Positions 16,959-27,067 of a stretch of DNA of 64,000 bases are shown in pieces (within the stretch, counting starts at the first letter, position 1; each line of letters starts with the position of its first letter). The notes under the pieces are model-generated. The model did no database searches. It was not told the DNA's origin and saw only the letters and a list, made by a program, of their open reading frames with translations. Origin of the DNA: Arthrobacter sp. AFG7.2. Its GTDB lineage: Bacteria; Actinomycetota; Actinomycetes; Actinomycetales; Micrococcaceae. The position numbers and the translations under genes are program-made. Location of the stretch: NCBI RefSeq assembly GCF_002892835.1, contig NZ_PJMB01000002.1:514863-578862 (forward strand), given 5' to 3'.

Positions 16959-18239
16959 TCAGGCGGACTTCCGACGCTTGGTGACGTGCGGGATTATGGT
17001 GGGTTCTGCACCCCTCAGGACAACGTCCTCCGTGATGACGACGCTTGCCACGTCCTCGCGGCTGGGGAGGTCAAACATCACGGGAAGCAGGACTTCCTCC
17101 ATGATGGCCCGCAACCCACGGGCACCTGTGCCACGTTCCAGGGCCTGGTCAGCGATGGCGTCGAGGGCAGTGTCGTCGAAGACAAGCTCCACGCCGTCGA
17201 TCTGGAACATCTTCTGGTACTGCTTTACCAAAGCGTTCTTCGGCGTGGACAGGATCTGGATCAGGGCGTCCCGGTCCAGGTTGGACACGGTGGTGATGAC
17301 CGGGAGCCTGCCGATGAACTCCGGGATCAACCCGAACTTCAGCAGGTCTTCAGGCATGACCTCGCCGTAGGAGTCGACCTTCTTGCTGGCCTCGTTGAGG
17401 GGGGCGCCGAAGCCGATCCCCTTCCGTCCGGACCTGGAGCCGATGATTTCCTCGAGGCCGGCAAAAGCGCCCGCCACGATGAACAGGACATTCGTGGTGT
17501 CGATCTGGATGAATTCCTGGTGCGGGTGCTTGCGGCCGCCCTGCGGCGGAACCGAGGCCACAGTTCCTTCGAGGATCTTCAGGAGCGCCTGCTGGACACC
17601 CTCCCCGGAGACGTCGCGGGTAATGGAAGGGTTCTCGCTCTTCCGTGAGATCTTGTCGATCTCATCGATGTAGATGATGCCCTGCTCGGCTTTTTTGACG
17701 TCGTAGTCGGCGGCCTGGATGAGCTTGAGGAGGATGTTCTCCACGTCCTCGCCCACGTAGCCGGCTTCAGTGAGGGCGGTGGCATCGGCCACGGCAAACG
17801 GCACATTCAGGCGTCGGGCCAGGGTCTGGGCCAGGTAGGTCTTGCCACAGCCCGTGGGGCCGATGAGGAGGATGTTTGACTTGGCGATCTCGACGTCGTC
17901 GTGGTGTCCGCCGTCAGCGAGGCTTCCGGACTTGGGCGCATGGCCCGCCTGGATGCGCTTGTAATGGTTGTAGACCGCGACGGCGAGGGAACGTTTGGCG
18001 GGTTCCTGGCCGATGACGTATTCCTGCAGGAAGTCGAAGATCTCACGGGGCTTGGGAAGTTCGAAGCTCCCCAGATCGGCAACTTCCGCGAGCTCTTCCT
18101 CTATGATCTCGTTGCAGAGCTCAATGCATTCATCGCAGATGTAGACACCGGGCCCGGCAATGAGCTTGCGCACCTGCTTTTGGCTCTTTCCGCAGAAAGA
18201 GCACTTCAGCAGATCCGTGCTCTCGCCAATCCGAGCCAT
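16959..18239 (-). CDS. clpX: ATP-dependent Clp protease ATP-binding subunit ClpX
   Basis: AAA+ unfoldase that feeds substrates to ClpP. The 426 residues show the N-terminal zinc-binding domain with Cys13, Cys16, Cys35 and Cys38, Walker A GPTGCGKT near residue 123-130, Walker [11 protein letters not shown], the ClpP-docking loop in the central region, and the sensor-2 part [12 protein letters not shown] near the end. It lies downstream of clpP1 and clpP2 on the same strand, but a terminator-like hairpin (18368-18401) separates it from clpP2, so it probably also has its own promoter. Confidence 0.98.
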   Translation of the reverse strand: MARIGESTDLLKCSFCGKSQKQVRKLIAGPGVYICDECIELCNEIIEEELAEVADLGSFELPKPREIFDFLQEYVIGQEPAKRSLAVAVYNHYKRIQAGHAPKSGSLADGGHHDDVEIAKSNILLIGPTGCGKTYLAQTLARRLNVPFAVADATALTEAGYVGEDVENILLKLIQAADYDVKKAEQGIIYIDEIDKISRKSENPSITRDVSGEGVQQALLKILEGTVASVPPQGGRKHPHQEFIQIDTTNVLFIVAGAFAGLEEIIGSRSGRKGIGFGAPLNEASKKVDSYGEVMPEDLLKFGLIPEFIGRLPVITTVSNLDRDALIQILSTPKNALVKQYQKMFQIDGVELVFDDTALDAIADQALERGTGARGLRAIMEEVLLPVMFDLPSREDVASVVITEDVVLRGAEPTIIPHVTKRRKSA

Positions 18240-18367
18240 ATGTGAACCCCTTAGTATCTTGCTGCCAGGCAGCCTTGCACCGTTGCTGGAATCTCCACCA
18301 GCCTGGATGGACCGGTTGTGACAACATCCACTCTAGGTCACATTCGCGCCCGAGGGTGGAAGGAAAA

Positions 18368-18401
18368 GGCCGGTGGGGCCAAATGAATGACGCCACCGGC
18401 C
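18368..18401 (-). terminator. Terminator between clpP2 and clpX
   Basis: On the minus strand GGCCGGTGG pairs with CCACCGGCC and is followed by TTTTCC. It lies 14 nt past the clpP2 stop codon, which would separate clpX transcription from the clpP genes in part or in full. Confidence 0.75.
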
Positions 18402-18414
18402 CACTACTTTACCG

Positions 18415-19074
18415 TTACCTGGTGATTGCCTGCGGTTTGATCTTGCGTGAATCCAGGACCTGGTCAATCAGGCCGTAGGCCTGGGCTTCCGCGGCGGTGA
18501 GGATCTTGTCGCGCTCGATGTCGTTGTTGACCTGTTCCGAGGTCCGTCCCGAGTGGTGGGCGAGGGTGTCCTCAAGCCAGGAGCGCATGCGCATGACTTC
18601 TGCTGCCTGGATCTCGAGGTCCGATGCCTGGCCGCCCTGCCCGCCGGAAAGTGCGGGCTGGTGGATCAGGACCCTCGCGTTGGGCAGGGCGAGCCGCTTG
18701 CCCGGAGTACCTGCCGCCAGCAGGACCGCTGCCGCGCTTGCGGCCTGGCCGAGGCAGACGGTCTGGATCTCGGGGCGGATGTACTGCATGGTGTCGTAGA
18801 TCGCCGTCATGGCCGTGAAGGAGCCACCTGGCGAATTGATGTAGAGGGTGATGTCGCGGTCCGGGTCCGTGGACTCGAGGACCAGCAGCTGGGCCATGAC
18901 ATCATCGGCCGAGGCGTCGTCCACCTGCACGCCGAGGAAGATGATGCGGTCCTCGAAGAGCTTGGTGTAGGGGTCCTGGCGCTTGAAACCGTACGGAGTG
19001 CGTTCCTCGAACTGGGGCAGGACGTAGCGGCTGGACGGAAGGTTGCCGGCAGTCGATCCGAAGTTGTAGGTCAT
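18415..19074 (-). CDS. clpP2: ATP-dependent Clp protease proteolytic subunit (ClpP2 type)
   Basis: Serine peptidase subunit; in Actinobacteria two ClpP paralogues form a mixed tetradecamer. The 219-residue protein has the INSPGG motif, the active serine in [10 protein letters not shown], and the histidine in [10 protein letters not shown]. The longer N-terminus ending [17 protein letters not shown] marks it as the ClpP2-like member. It starts 38 nt after clpP1 on the same strand, and the two are almost certainly co-transcribed. Confidence 0.96.
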   Translation of the reverse strand: MTYNFGSTAGNLPSSRYVLPQFEERTPYGFKRQDPYTKLFEDRIIFLGVQVDDASADDVMAQLLVLESTDPDRDITLYINSPGGSFTAMTAIYDTMQYIRPEIQTVCLGQAASAAAVLLAAGTPGKRLALPNARVLIHQPALSGGQGGQASDLEIQAAEVMRMRSWLEDTLAHHSGRTSEQVNNDIERDKILTAAEAQAYGLIDQVLDSRKIKPQAITR

Positions 19075-19112
19075 TTTTTGTTGCTCCTGATCTGGATGTT
19101 CTGTATGCCGGA

Positions 19113-19757
19113 TTACTGGTCTGACTCGCCGGATGTTCCATTGGCAGTTCCGCCGCCACCGGAAACCGAGTTGGCGTGGGCGGCAATCTTGTCGAAGAAG
19201 CCGTACTCCAGCGCTTCAGTTGCCGTGAACCACTTGTCACGGTCGTTGTCCTTCAGGATGGTCTCAACGGTCTGCCCGGTCTGCTCCGCGGTCAGTTCCG
19301 CCATGACCTTCTTCATGTGCAGGATGAGCTCGGCCTGGATTTTGATGTCCGAGGCGGTGCCGCCGATGCCGCCTGACGGCTGGTGCATCAGGACGCGGGC
19401 GTTCGGGGTGGCGTAGCGCTTGCCCTTGGTACCCGAGGACAGCAGGAACTGGCCCATGGACGCGGCCAGGCCGGTGGCTACGGTCACCACATCGTTCGGG
19501 ATGAACTGCATGGTGTCGTAGATGGCCATGCCGGCCGTGACGGAGCCGCCCGGGGAGTTGATGTAGAGGTAGATGTCCTTGTCCGGGTTTTCCGCGGACA
19601 GGAGCAGCAGCTGTGAGCAGATGGCGTTGGCGTTGTCGTCACGCACCTCTGAGCCCAACCAGATGATCCGCTCTTTCAGGAGCCGGTTGTAGATGTAGTT
19701 GTCCTGGGCTGCAGGATCGACAGTCGCCATCCGGGGGGACTCTGTGTGCTGTGACAT
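19113..19757 (-). CDS. clpP1: ATP-dependent Clp protease proteolytic subunit (ClpP1 type)
   Basis: Partner subunit of clpP2. With the ATG at 19757 (AGAGG about 9 nt upstream) it has 214 residues. The catalytic serine is Ser100 in GLAASMGQ and the histidine His125 in [18 protein letters not shown] precedes them. An open frame extends 49 codons upstream but reads as leader, not protein. The C-terminus carries a Gly/Ser-rich tail ([14 protein letters not shown]). It lies behind the tig terminator, so its promoter should be in 19758-19911. Confidence 0.96.
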   Translation of the reverse strand: MSQHTESPRMATVDPAAQDNYIYNRLLKERIIWLGSEVRDDNANAICSQLLLLSAENPDKDIYLYINSPGGSVTAGMAIYDTMQFIPNDVVTVATGLAASMGQFLLSSGTKGKRYATPNARVLMHQPSGGIGGTASDIKIQAELILHMKKVMAELTAEQTGQTVETILKDNDRDKWFTATEALEYGFFDKIAAHANSVSGGGGTANGTSGESDQ

Positions 19758-19911
19758 GTGTACTAACCTCTCGCTGGTGACGGTGACATCACTGAAAATC
19801 ACTACTTGGACACTAACCGGTTTCATCAGCGATTTGTTCGCGCACCCGCGGCTGTTCGCTGACGGCGCACGATCGGCAGGCCCTGCCCGCAGCGGCCTGG
19901 TCATTAACGCA

Positions 19912-19945
19912 AAGGGCCCCCGGATCAGGTGATCCGGGGGCCCTT
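19912..19945 (-). terminator. Terminator downstream of tig
   Basis: Perfect 16-bp inverted repeat of AAGGGCCCCCGGATCA with a 2-nt loop, between the tig stop codon and clpP1. It ends in a short AA/TT flank. Confidence 0.8.
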
Positions 19946-19965
19946 GGAACTGTGTGTCTTAAGGC

Positions 19966-21360
19966 CTAGGCCTTTGCTTCTGCGGTCTCTTCCTCAACGG
20001 AACCCTCAGCGGTCTCCGCTTCCACTGCCTCAGCCTCAACAGGCTCGGCTGCGGGAGCTTCCTCTTCGTTGCCGGGGCGGACGAAGTCGCTGAGGTCGAC
20101 GGCCTTGCCGTCGGTGTCGGTGACCTCAGCCTGGCCGAGGACAACGGCCAGGGCCTTGCGGCGGCGGACCTCGGAGACCATCATGGGCACCTGGCCGCTC
20201 TGGTCGATGATCTGGGCGAACTGGTTCGGGTCCATGCCGTACTGGCTGGCAGTGGTAACGATGTAGTCGATCAGCTCGTTCTGGCTGACGTTGACTTCTT
20301 CCTTCTCGGCGATCGCGTCGAGGATGATTTCGTTCTGGAAGGCGCGGGCCGTGTTGGCGCGGACTTCCTCGCGGTGCTCCTCGGTGTCGTGCTCGCCTTC
20401 GCCGTGTCCGTTGCCCTCCTTGAAGTGGGCCTCGAGCTGCTCTTCAACCACGGAGTCAGGAACGGGAACCTCTACCAGTTCAACGAGCTTGTCCAGGACC
20501 TTGTCGCGCGCTTCAACACCCTGCTCCACAACCTTGGAGTCCGCGGCCTGCTTGGCCAGGTCTTCGCGGAGTTCAGCGAGGGTGTCGAACTCGGAAGCGA
20601 GCTGGGCGAAGTCGTCGTTGGCCTCGGGGAGCTCGCGCTCCTTGACGGCCTTCAGGACAACCTTGACCTGGGCTGCTTCGCCGGCGTGGTCCCCGCCCAC
20701 CAGTGTGGTGTCGAAGATGGCGTCTTCATCGGCACTGAGGCCGGTGACGGCTTCGTCGAGCCCTTCGAGCATGGTGCCTGCACCAACCTGGTAGGAAAGG
20801 CCGGCAGCAGAGTCGACTTCCTCGCCGTCGATGGTGGCAGTGATGTCGATGGTGAGGAAGTCACCGTCTGCAGCCGGGCGCTCGACCGACTTGAGCGTGC
20901 CGAAGCGGCCGCGCAGTTCGTCGAGGGCTTTGTCCACGTCTTCGTCAGAGGACTCGGCCGCTTCAACCTCAACCTTGATGCCGGCGTAGTCGGGGAGTTC
21001 AATTTCGGGGCGGACGTCAACCTCGGCGGCGAACTTCAGGCCGCCGTCGGTTGCGGACGGGTCCGGAACCTCGGTGATCTCAACCTCGGGGCGGCTCAGC
21101 GGGCGGATGCCGGATTCCTGCACGGCAGCCTGGTACCAGCCGTTGAGGCCTTCGTTGATGGCCGTCTCCAGGACGTAGCCGCGGCCGACGCGCTGGTCGA
21201 TGAGCTTTGCGGGCACCTTGCCCTTACGGAAGCCCGGGACCTGGATCTGCGAAGCAACGGTCTTGTAGGCCGAGTCGATGCTGGGCTTCAATTCCTCAAA
21301 GGGGACCTCAACATTGAGCTTGACCCGCGTGGGGGTGAGGTTCTCGACAGCGCTCTTCAC
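19966..21360 (-). CDS. tig: Trigger factor (ribosome-bound chaperone and prolyl isomerase)
   Basis: Binds ribosomes at the exit tunnel and folds nascent proteins. The 464 residues have the ribosome-docking signature [10 protein letters not shown] near residue 42-51, a central FKBP-type isomerase domain ([19 protein letters not shown] onwards) and a C-terminal helical chaperone domain. A Glu/Ala-rich acidic tail of about 40 residues, typical of actinobacterial versions, ends it. It is located upstream of clpP1-clpP2-clpX, the usual arrangement linking folding to proteolysis. Confidence 0.98.
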   Translation of the reverse strand: MKSAVENLTPTRVKLNVEVPFEELKPSIDSAYKTVASQIQVPGFRKGKVPAKLIDQRVGRGYVLETAINEGLNGWYQAAVQESGIRPLSRPEVEITEVPDPSATDGGLKFAAEVDVRPEIELPDYAGIKVEVEAAESSDEDVDKALDELRGRFGTLKSVERPAADGDFLTIDITATIDGEEVDSAAGLSYQVGAGTMLEGLDEAVTGLSADEDAIFDTTLVGGDHAGEAAQVKVVLKAVKERELPEANDDFAQLASEFDTLAELREDLAKQAADSKVVEQGVEARDKVLDKLVELVEVPVPDSVVEEQLEAHFKEGNGHGEGEHDTEEHREEVRANTARAFQNEIILDAIAEKEEVNVSQNELIDYIVTTASQYGMDPNQFAQIIDQSGQVPMMVSEVRRRKALAVVLGQAEVTDTDGKAVDLSDFVRPGNEEEAPAAEPVEAEAVEAETAEGSVEEETAEAKA

Positions 21361-21442
21361 GGTCTAAGTACTCCTGGGATTGTGGGATGGGTATCTGCAA
21401 ACGCAATGTTTTTGTCCAGGCCGTGAGGTCCGGGCCGCAGAG

Positions 21443-21517
21443 TCGGGGTGACAGGATTTGAACCTGCGACTTCCTGCTCCCAAAGCAGGCGCTCTAGCCA
21501 AGCTGAGCTACACCCCG
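21443..21517 (-). tRNA. tRNA-Pro (anticodon TGG)
   Basis: Minus-strand cloverleaf with acceptor CGGGGTG/CACCCCG, D-arm AGCTCAGCTTGG, anticodon arm CCTGC-TTTGGGA-GCAGG giving TGG, T-arm AGGTTCAAATCCT and discriminator A. CCA is not encoded. Confidence 0.97.
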
Positions 21518-21659
21518 TAAGTGCACAGGCAAGTCTACGGTGATACGCGCCGAGTTTGCACATTTGACACGTAGCCCATGGATTAGGTTTAGTTGTATCC
21601 GGCTTGAACAGCCAGCCCGAAGTTGCCGGCCTGCTAATGTTGCAGATGCAGCTTCTTTC

Positions 21660-21730
21660 GGGGACGTAGCTTAATGGTAAAGCCTCAGTCTTCCAAACTG
21701 ATTACGCGGGTTCGATTCCCGTCGTCCCCT
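21660..21730 (+). tRNA. tRNA-Gly (anticodon TCC)
   Basis: Acceptor GGGGACG/CGTCCCC, D-arm TAGCTTAATGGTA, anticodon loop reading TCC in CAGTCTTCCAAACTG, T-arm GCGGGTTCGATTCCCGT and discriminator T. CCA is not encoded. Confidence 0.97.
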
Positions 21731-21740
21731 CCAAGGATCA

Positions 21741-21766
21741 AAGGGCCCCTCACCGAGGGGCCTTTT
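21741..21766 (+). terminator. Terminator after tRNA-Gly
   Basis: GGCCCCTC pairs with GAGGGGCC around a tiny loop and is followed by TTTT. It lies 10 nt past the tRNA and 9 nt before the end of the convergent Nei-type gene, so it may serve both. Confidence 0.85.
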
Positions 21767-21774
21767 CTGTGTGG

Positions 21775-22731
21775 TCAGGACTGCTGGCAGTAAGGGCACC
21801 AGTAGAGCTTGCGTCCCACGAGTTCGGCAATCAGCACAGTTGTGCCGCAGACACGGCACGGCAAACCGTCCCGCTTATACACAAAATGGGCGTTGTCCCG
21901 GGCCGGAAAGGTGCCGCTTTTCATGGCGGACAGCGCTGCCGCCGGCGTTGTCCTCTTGCCGTTTCCGGACCAGTACCGGGGAGTTGTGGTGATGATCCTG
22001 CCGTCGGCCACGCCGTCGTTCATCACGGAGACGACGTCGCGCCACAGCTTGCGTGCCTCGCCGTCCGTAAGGTCCCCGCCTGGCAGCCAGGGATCGAGCC
22101 GCCGCCGGAACAGGACTTCCGCGCGGTAGACGTTGCCCACGCCGGCGATGATCTTCTGGTCCATTAACAGGGCGGCCACGGGGGTCTTCCGGCTTTGCAG
22201 GTTGGCGGCAAAGCGGCCGGCATCGCCCCTGCGATTGACGAGCGGGTCCGGCCCCAGCCGGGCCAGGATCCCATCTGTCTCGGCCAGGGTGACGGTTTCA
22301 CACGTGGTGGCACCGCGCAGGTCGGCCCAGCCGTTGCTGCTGGCAAGCCTGACCCGCACAGCCCCTACCGGTGGCGGCGGTCCCGCATATGCATTGCCGC
22401 CGTCGTCGTAGCCGTCCTCGTCCGCCTCAGCAAAGGTTTCCTCCTCCCCCACCCGTCGCGGCGCACCAATGCTGGAGGAGCCGGCGAAGGTGCTGTCACC
22501 GCCAAAGCTCCAGGCGCCGTAGAGTCCCAGATGGACATGAAGCACCAGGGCGTTGTCGAAGTGCAGGAACAGGTGTTTGCCGTGCGCCTCAGCGGCGAGG
22601 AGAGTGTGGCCGTCCAGGAGCGCGGCGCCCGCACTGAACCTGCCCTGAGGACTGGAGACACTGAGTTGCCGGCCGGTAAAGACGTCCCCGAACTGCCGCG
22701 CCAGGCGGCGGACGGAATGCCCTTCAGGCAC
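21775..22731 (-). CDS. Fpg/Nei-family DNA glycosylase/AP lyase (endonuclease VIII-like)
   Basis: Base-excision repair enzyme that removes oxidised bases. The 318-residue protein starts MPEGHSVRRLARQF; Pro2 is the catalytic nucleophile and Glu3 the acid, and PEGH is the Nei-type form. The helix-two-turn-helix part reads DQKIIAGVGNVYRAEVLFRR. The C-terminal zinc finger has CRVC and CPYC pairs. It overlaps the upstream rpiB stop by 1 nt, so the two are probably co-transcribed. It resembles the mycobacterial Nei2 type; the exact base preference is not visible. Confidence 0.93.
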   Translation of the reverse strand: MPEGHSVRRLARQFGDVFTGRQLSVSSPQGRFSAGAALLDGHTLLAAEAHGKHLFLHFDNALVLHVHLGLYGAWSFGGDSTFAGSSSIGAPRRVGEEETFAEADEDGYDDGGNAYAGPPPPVGAVRVRLASSNGWADLRGATTCETVTLAETDGILARLGPDPLVNRRGDAGRFAANLQSRKTPVAALLMDQKIIAGVGNVYRAEVLFRRRLDPWLPGGDLTDGEARKLWRDVVSVMNDGVADGRIITTTPRYWSGNGKRTTPAAALSAMKSGTFPARDNAHFVYKRDGLPCRVCGTTVLIAELVGRKLYWCPYCQQS

Positions 22732-23225
22732 TACTCGACGACCTCGCCGGTGGCCTCGTAGGCAGCAATTTTCCCGATGCGCCGTACGTGGCGCTCGTCA
22801 TTGCTGAAAGGCTCCGTCAGGAAGGCCTCAATGAGTTCGGTGGCTTCCTCCACACTGTGCTGCCGGCCGCCGACGGCAACCAAATTGGCATCGTTGTGCT
22901 CGCGGGCCAGCTTTGCGGTGGAGTGGTTCCATGCCAGGGCCGCCCTGGCGCCCTTGACCTTGTTCGCCGCAATCTGTTCGCCGTTGCCCGAGCCGCCCAG
23001 CACGATCCCGAGGGCGTGGACGCCGGCCTGCTGGTCTGCAACGACAGCACGGGCGGCGTTGATGCAGAAGGACGGGTAGTCGTCCTGGGCGTCATAGACC
23101 TTGGGACCGTGGTCCACCACCTCATATCCCTTGGCAGTCAGGTGTGACACCAGGTGGGCACTGAGCTCCATGCCTGCATGGTCGGTGGCGATGTGTACGC
23201 GCGGGAAGGCAGGGGAAGAGGTCAC
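22731..23225 (-). CDS. rpiB: Ribose-5-phosphate isomerase B
   Basis: Interconverts ribose-5-phosphate and ribulose-5-phosphate in the pentose-phosphate pathway. The 164 residues show IATDHAG near the start, the DYPSFC substrate loop, and the anion hole VLGGSGNGEQIAANK. The residue before GSGNG is glycine, not the cysteine of E. coli RpiB, the same as in mycobacterial RpiB, where a glutamate acts as base (inferred here). It overlaps the Nei-type gene by one base. Confidence 0.95.
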   Translation of the reverse strand: MTSSPAFPRVHIATDHAGMELSAHLVSHLTAKGYEVVDHGPKVYDAQDDYPSFCINAARAVVADQQAGVHALGIVLGGSGNGEQIAANKVKGARAALAWNHSTAKLAREHNDANLVAVGGRQHSVEEATELIEAFLTEPFSNDERHVRRIGKIAAYEATGEVVE

Positions 23226-23305
23226 GAGCAGAATCCGTTCGGTTGGGGCGCTGGTCGCCGGCCGGGACGGCGCAGGCCAGGGTCAGGACAACACGGTCCA
23301 GAATA

Positions 23306-24325
23306 CTAGGACTCCGGCTGCCCGGCGGCTGATGACGGGCCGCCGCCGCGCCGGGCCCGCGCCGCAACCCGGGTCAGGACTTCAGCCAGCCTGGCAGCGG
23401 ACGCCGGGCTGCCGCCGCTCACTGCCACGCGTTGGCCGTCCGTCTTGCTGACGACGACGGCGGGGCCGCTGCTGACAAGCATGGCTGCGGTTCCGTCGTG
23501 GTGCCGGTAGCCCCACCCGCCATAGTCTGCCGCCTTGACGTCCGCCGCAGTCGCCACGGAGATGGCCCCGGCCGGAACATTCATGACCGGCACAATGCCG
23601 GCGAGGAGGACTTTCAACCCGCGGCGGTCGGCTTTGATCCGGGCGAACAGGAAGGCGGCGCCGACCACAGCAACGAGCACGAGGAGCGCGCCGAGCCAGG
23701 GCACGGCGACGGCAATAAGCGCTGAAGGGAACAGCGACGCTACGGCGATCATGATGAAAACCGAGCTGCGGGCATGCACCCAAAGCCGGATGTTGTCGGC
23801 CGCCAGGTCCGGGTCCGCTTCCCTGGCGATGGCCAGCTGGAGCGCGCGGTCATCATCCGGGGACCACTGCTGGTCGGCCTTGAACACGAAGGCCATGATG
23901 ACCCCCAGCGACACGGCTGCACCACTTCCGAGTGCCAGGACGGTCATGTCCACCCGCGATTCCCGGGCGTCCACCAGGCCTGTCTGTCCAACAAGTCCGG
24001 CCGCCAGGGTGCTGGTGACGAAGAGGGTGAGGAAAAGCCCGGCGCCCATCATGATCCGCCGCATCAGGACGGGCCTGTTGATGGGCACTGCCTGGAAGAG
24101 GACCAGCCATCCGGCGGCGATAATCATCAGGGCGCCGCCCGCGATGTAGGCGCTGAAGGGCGCGAAGGACGCACCGCCGTCGTCCGTCCACCGCACGGCG
24201 AGTGGTTCAGGAAGGTCAGGCCGCAGCAGGAACGCGCACACCACGAAGGCTGCTGCGACCACCACGGGGAACCCCACGGCAAAACGCAGGGCCTTGCTGT
24301 CCACCGATTCCATGAACTTGCCCAT
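23306..24325 (-). CDS. DUF1648-containing multi-pass membrane protein
   Basis: Function unknown. About 339 residues with seven or so predicted membrane helices. The DUF1648-like stretch LPEPLAVRWTDDGGAS near residue 36 follows the first helix. A hydrophilic C-terminal domain with SKTDGQRVAVSGGSP and SAARLAEVLTRVA follows the last helix and may be a small folded cytoplasmic or external domain. Related proteins in Bacillus (SdpI family) include immunity and signalling proteins, but nothing here shows such a role. An ATG 4 codons downstream is an equally good start. It stands alone between rpiB and the divergent pepN gene. Confidence 0.75.
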   Translation of the reverse strand: MGKFMESVDSKALRFAVGFPVVVAAAFVVCAFLLRPDLPEPLAVRWTDDGGASFAPFSAYIAGGALMIIAAGWLVLFQAVPINRPVLMRRIMMGAGLFLTLFVTSTLAAGLVGQTGLVDARESRVDMTVLALGSGAAVSLGVIMAFVFKADQQWSPDDDRALQLAIAREADPDLAADNIRLWVHARSSVFIMIAVASLFPSALIAVAVPWLGALLVLVAVVGAAFLFARIKADRRGLKVLLAGIVPVMNVPAGAISVATAADVKAADYGGWGYRHHDGTAAMLVSSGPAVVVSKTDGQRVAVSGGSPASAARLAEVLTRVAARARRGGGPSSAAGQPES

Positions 24326-24483
24326 GATCTAACGCTACTCCCGCCGCCTGCCCCTTGCTTCCTGGGAGTATCCGTACCCACTGTGAGCCGCGCTACTTGT
24401 CAAGGGGTCAGGGAATGCAAGAATGATCAGTGCCGCACTGGGCACCGCCAGCCGGCAGTCGCAATCTTTCTGGAGGCCCCACT

Positions 24484-27060
24484 TTGCCAGGCATGAATCT
24501 GACCCGCGCTGAAGCGAGCGAACGCGCCGAACTGATCGCCGTCGACTCCTACGATGTCAGCCTTGACCTGACCCGCGGCGGAAAGGTCTTCGGCAGCACC
24601 ACCACCGTGAAATTCAGCGCGAAGCCAGGCTCATCCAGCTTCATTGACGCAGTCACCTCCAAAGTCCACAGTGTCACCCTCAACGGCACGGACCTTGATC
24701 CGGCCACCGTGACCGACGGGATCAGGATCCAGCTGCCCGGACTCGCGGAGCACAACGAGCTCACGGTGGTGGCCGATGCCCCCTACATGAACACCGGTGA
24801 GGGCCTTCACCGCTTCGTGGATCCGGTGGACAACGAGGTCTACCTGTATACGCAGTTCGAGGTTCCGGATTCCCGCAGGATGTTCGCGGTGTTCGAACAA
24901 CCCGACCTGAAAGCCACCTTTAGGTTCACCGTCACTGCCCCGTCGCACTGGGACGTCATCTCCAACTCCCCCACCCCGTCACCGGTGGAGACCACGCCCG
25001 CGGACGACGGCGGTGCACGCTCCGTGTGGTCCTTCACCCCCACCCCGCGCTTGTCCTCCTACGTCACGGCCCTGATCGCGGGTCCGTACCAGTCAGTGCG
25101 CAGCGAAGTGGTGAGCTCCGACGGAAGGACCATCCCGCTGGGGGTTTTTGCCCGCAAGTCCCTGATGCAGTACCTGGACGCTGACAACATCTTCGAGCTG
25201 ACCAGGCAAGGGTTCGGGTTCTTCGAGGCACAGTTCGGCTGCCCGTACCCGTTCGAGAAGTATGACCAGCTGTTCGTGCCGGAGTTCAACGCCGGCGCGA
25301 TGGAAAATGCCGGGGCGGTAACGATCCTGGAGGGCTACGTCTTCCGCAGCAAGGTCACCGGCGCCCAGATTGAACGCCGCGCCATCACGGTCCTGCACGA
25401 GCTCGCCCACATGTGGTTCGGGGATCTGGTGACGATGCGCTGGTGGAACGACCTCTGGCTCAACGAGTCCTTCGCCGAGTACATGTCCCATCTTGCAGCG
25501 GTGGAGGCAACCAGCTTCACCAGTGCCTGGACCACGTTTGCTTCAGTGGAGAAGTCCTGGGCCTACCGCCAGGACCAGCTGCCCACCACCCACCCGATCT
25601 TCGCGGAAATCAACGACCTGCAGGACGTTGAGGTCAACTTCGACGGCATCACCTATGCCAAGGGCGCCTCCGTCCTCCGCCAGCTGGTGGCCTGGGTTGG
25701 CCCGGAACAGTTCATGGCCGGCGTGCGCGAGTACTTCGCCAAGCACTCCTGGCAGAACACCGAGCTGGGCGACCTCCTGGTGGAACTGGAGAAAGCCAGC
25801 GGACGGGACCTTGATGACTGGGGCCGCCAGTGGCTGGAGACCGCCGGCGTCAACACCCTGAAACCGGAGCTCGAGGTGGACGCCGGGGGCATGCTTGCAT
25901 CCTTCGCCATTGTGCAGTCCGCCGTGGAGCAGTGGCCCACCATCCGGCCGCACCGGCTGGCAGTGGGCTTCTACAACCTCAACGACGCCGGCAAGCTCGA
26001 GCGGGTACACCGCGAGGAACTGGACGTCGACGGCGCACGCACGGAAGTCCCCGGCCTGGTGGGTCTGCCACAGCCGGACCTGATCCTGGTGAACGACGAC
26101 GACCTCGCCTACGCCAAGGTCAGGCTGGACGAAAAGTCCCTGGCCACGGCAACGGCCCACCTGAAGGACTTCAGCCAGAGCCTGCCCCGGACCCTGGTGT
26201 GGAACTCGGCCTGGGACGCTGCCCGGGACGGCGAAACTCCGGCACGGCGCTACGTGGAACTGATCCTCGCCAACGTGGCTGCCGAATCGGACTCCTCGGT
26301 CATCCTGGTCCAGCTCCGCCAACTGGCCACCACGCTGAACTTCTATGTAGCGGAGGAACACCGGGAAGCGACGGCGGTGGCTGCGGTGGACCGGCTGTGG
26401 GATCTGGCGTCCGGGGTGGCCGGCGGATCGGATGCGCAGCTGCAGTTCGTCAAGTCCTTTGCACTGCTGGCCCGCAGCGGATCCCAGCTGGACAGGGTGG
26501 CCGGGCTCCTGGACGGCTCCGCCACGCTGGAGGGGTTGACCGTGGACCAGGACCTCCGCTGGGAGCTGCTGGCGTCCCTGGTGGCCGGCGGCCGCCTCGG
26601 CCAGGAGGGGATCGACGCTGAACTCCAGCGCGACAACACCGCCAGCGGCCAGAACGCCGCTGCCCTCGCCAAGGCTGCCATCCCCACTCCGGAGGCGAAG
26701 GCAGCTGCCTGGGAGTCCATCGTGGTGAAGGGCGAGCTTTCCAACGCTCTGCAAGGCTCGGCGGTGACCGGCTTCATGCGGGTGCTGGACCGCTCCCTGA
26801 TCGAGCCGTACGCCGAAAAGTACTTCGAAGCCGTGCCGGAAATCGTTGAAAGCCGAACCCACGCACTGGCCCAGCAGATCGTCGTCGGGCTCTACCCCGC
26901 GCTGCTCACCACCCAGGCAACCATCGACCGCACCGACGGCTTCCTGGCGGCGCTTTCGCCGGCAAGCGCCGCGCTGCGGCGGATGATGCTGGAAAACCGC
27001 GACGGCGTTGCCCGCGCTCTGCGGGCACGTGCGGCTGACGTCCTCCCGGCACAGGCCTAG
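24484..27060 (+). CDS. pepN: Aminopeptidase N (M1 family zinc metallopeptidase)
   Basis: Removes N-terminal amino acids from peptides in the cytoplasm. Of 858 residues, the substrate-binding GAMEN motif lies near 272 and the zinc motif HELAH near 305, with the third ligand Glu in WLNES near 327. I chose TTG at 24484 because GGAGG lies 7 nt before it and the resulting start (MPGMNLTR) lines up with the usual actinobacterial N-terminus. ATG 24493 is too far from that site, and the ATG-led frame from 24430 has no ribosome site. It is longer than bare catalytic M1 cores because of the C-terminal helical ERAP1-like domain. Confidence 0.96.
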   Translation: MPGMNLTRAEASERAELIAVDSYDVSLDLTRGGKVFGSTTTVKFSAKPGSSSFIDAVTSKVHSVTLNGTDLDPATVTDGIRIQLPGLAEHNELTVVADAPYMNTGEGLHRFVDPVDNEVYLYTQFEVPDSRRMFAVFEQPDLKATFRFTVTAPSHWDVISNSPTPSPVETTPADDGGARSVWSFTPTPRLSSYVTALIAGPYQSVRSEVVSSDGRTIPLGVFARKSLMQYLDADNIFELTRQGFGFFEAQFGCPYPFEKYDQLFVPEFNAGAMENAGAVTILEGYVFRSKVTGAQIERRAITVLHELAHMWFGDLVTMRWWNDLWLNESFAEYMSHLAAVEATSFTSAWTTFASVEKSWAYRQDQLPTTHPIFAEINDLQDVEVNFDGITYAKGASVLRQLVAWVGPEQFMAGVREYFAKHSWQNTELGDLLVELEKASGRDLDDWGRQWLETAGVNTLKPELEVDAGGMLASFAIVQSAVEQWPTIRPHRLAVGFYNLNDAGKLERVHREELDVDGARTEVPGLVGLPQPDLILVNDDDLAYAKVRLDEKSLATATAHLKDFSQSLPRTLVWNSAWDAARDGETPARRYVELILANVAAESDSSVILVQLRQLATTLNFYVAEEHREATAVAAVDRLWDLASGVAGGSDAQLQFVKSFALLARSGSQLDRVAGLLDGSATLEGLTVDQDLRWELLASLVAGGRLGQEGIDAELQRDNTASGQNAAALAKAAIPTPEAKAAAWESIVVKGELSNALQGSAVTGFMRVLDRSLIEPYAEKYFEAVPEIVESRTHALAQQIVVGLYPALLTTQATIDRTDGFLAALSPASAALRRMMLENRDGVARALRARAADVLPAQA

Positions 27061-27067
27061 GCGCAGC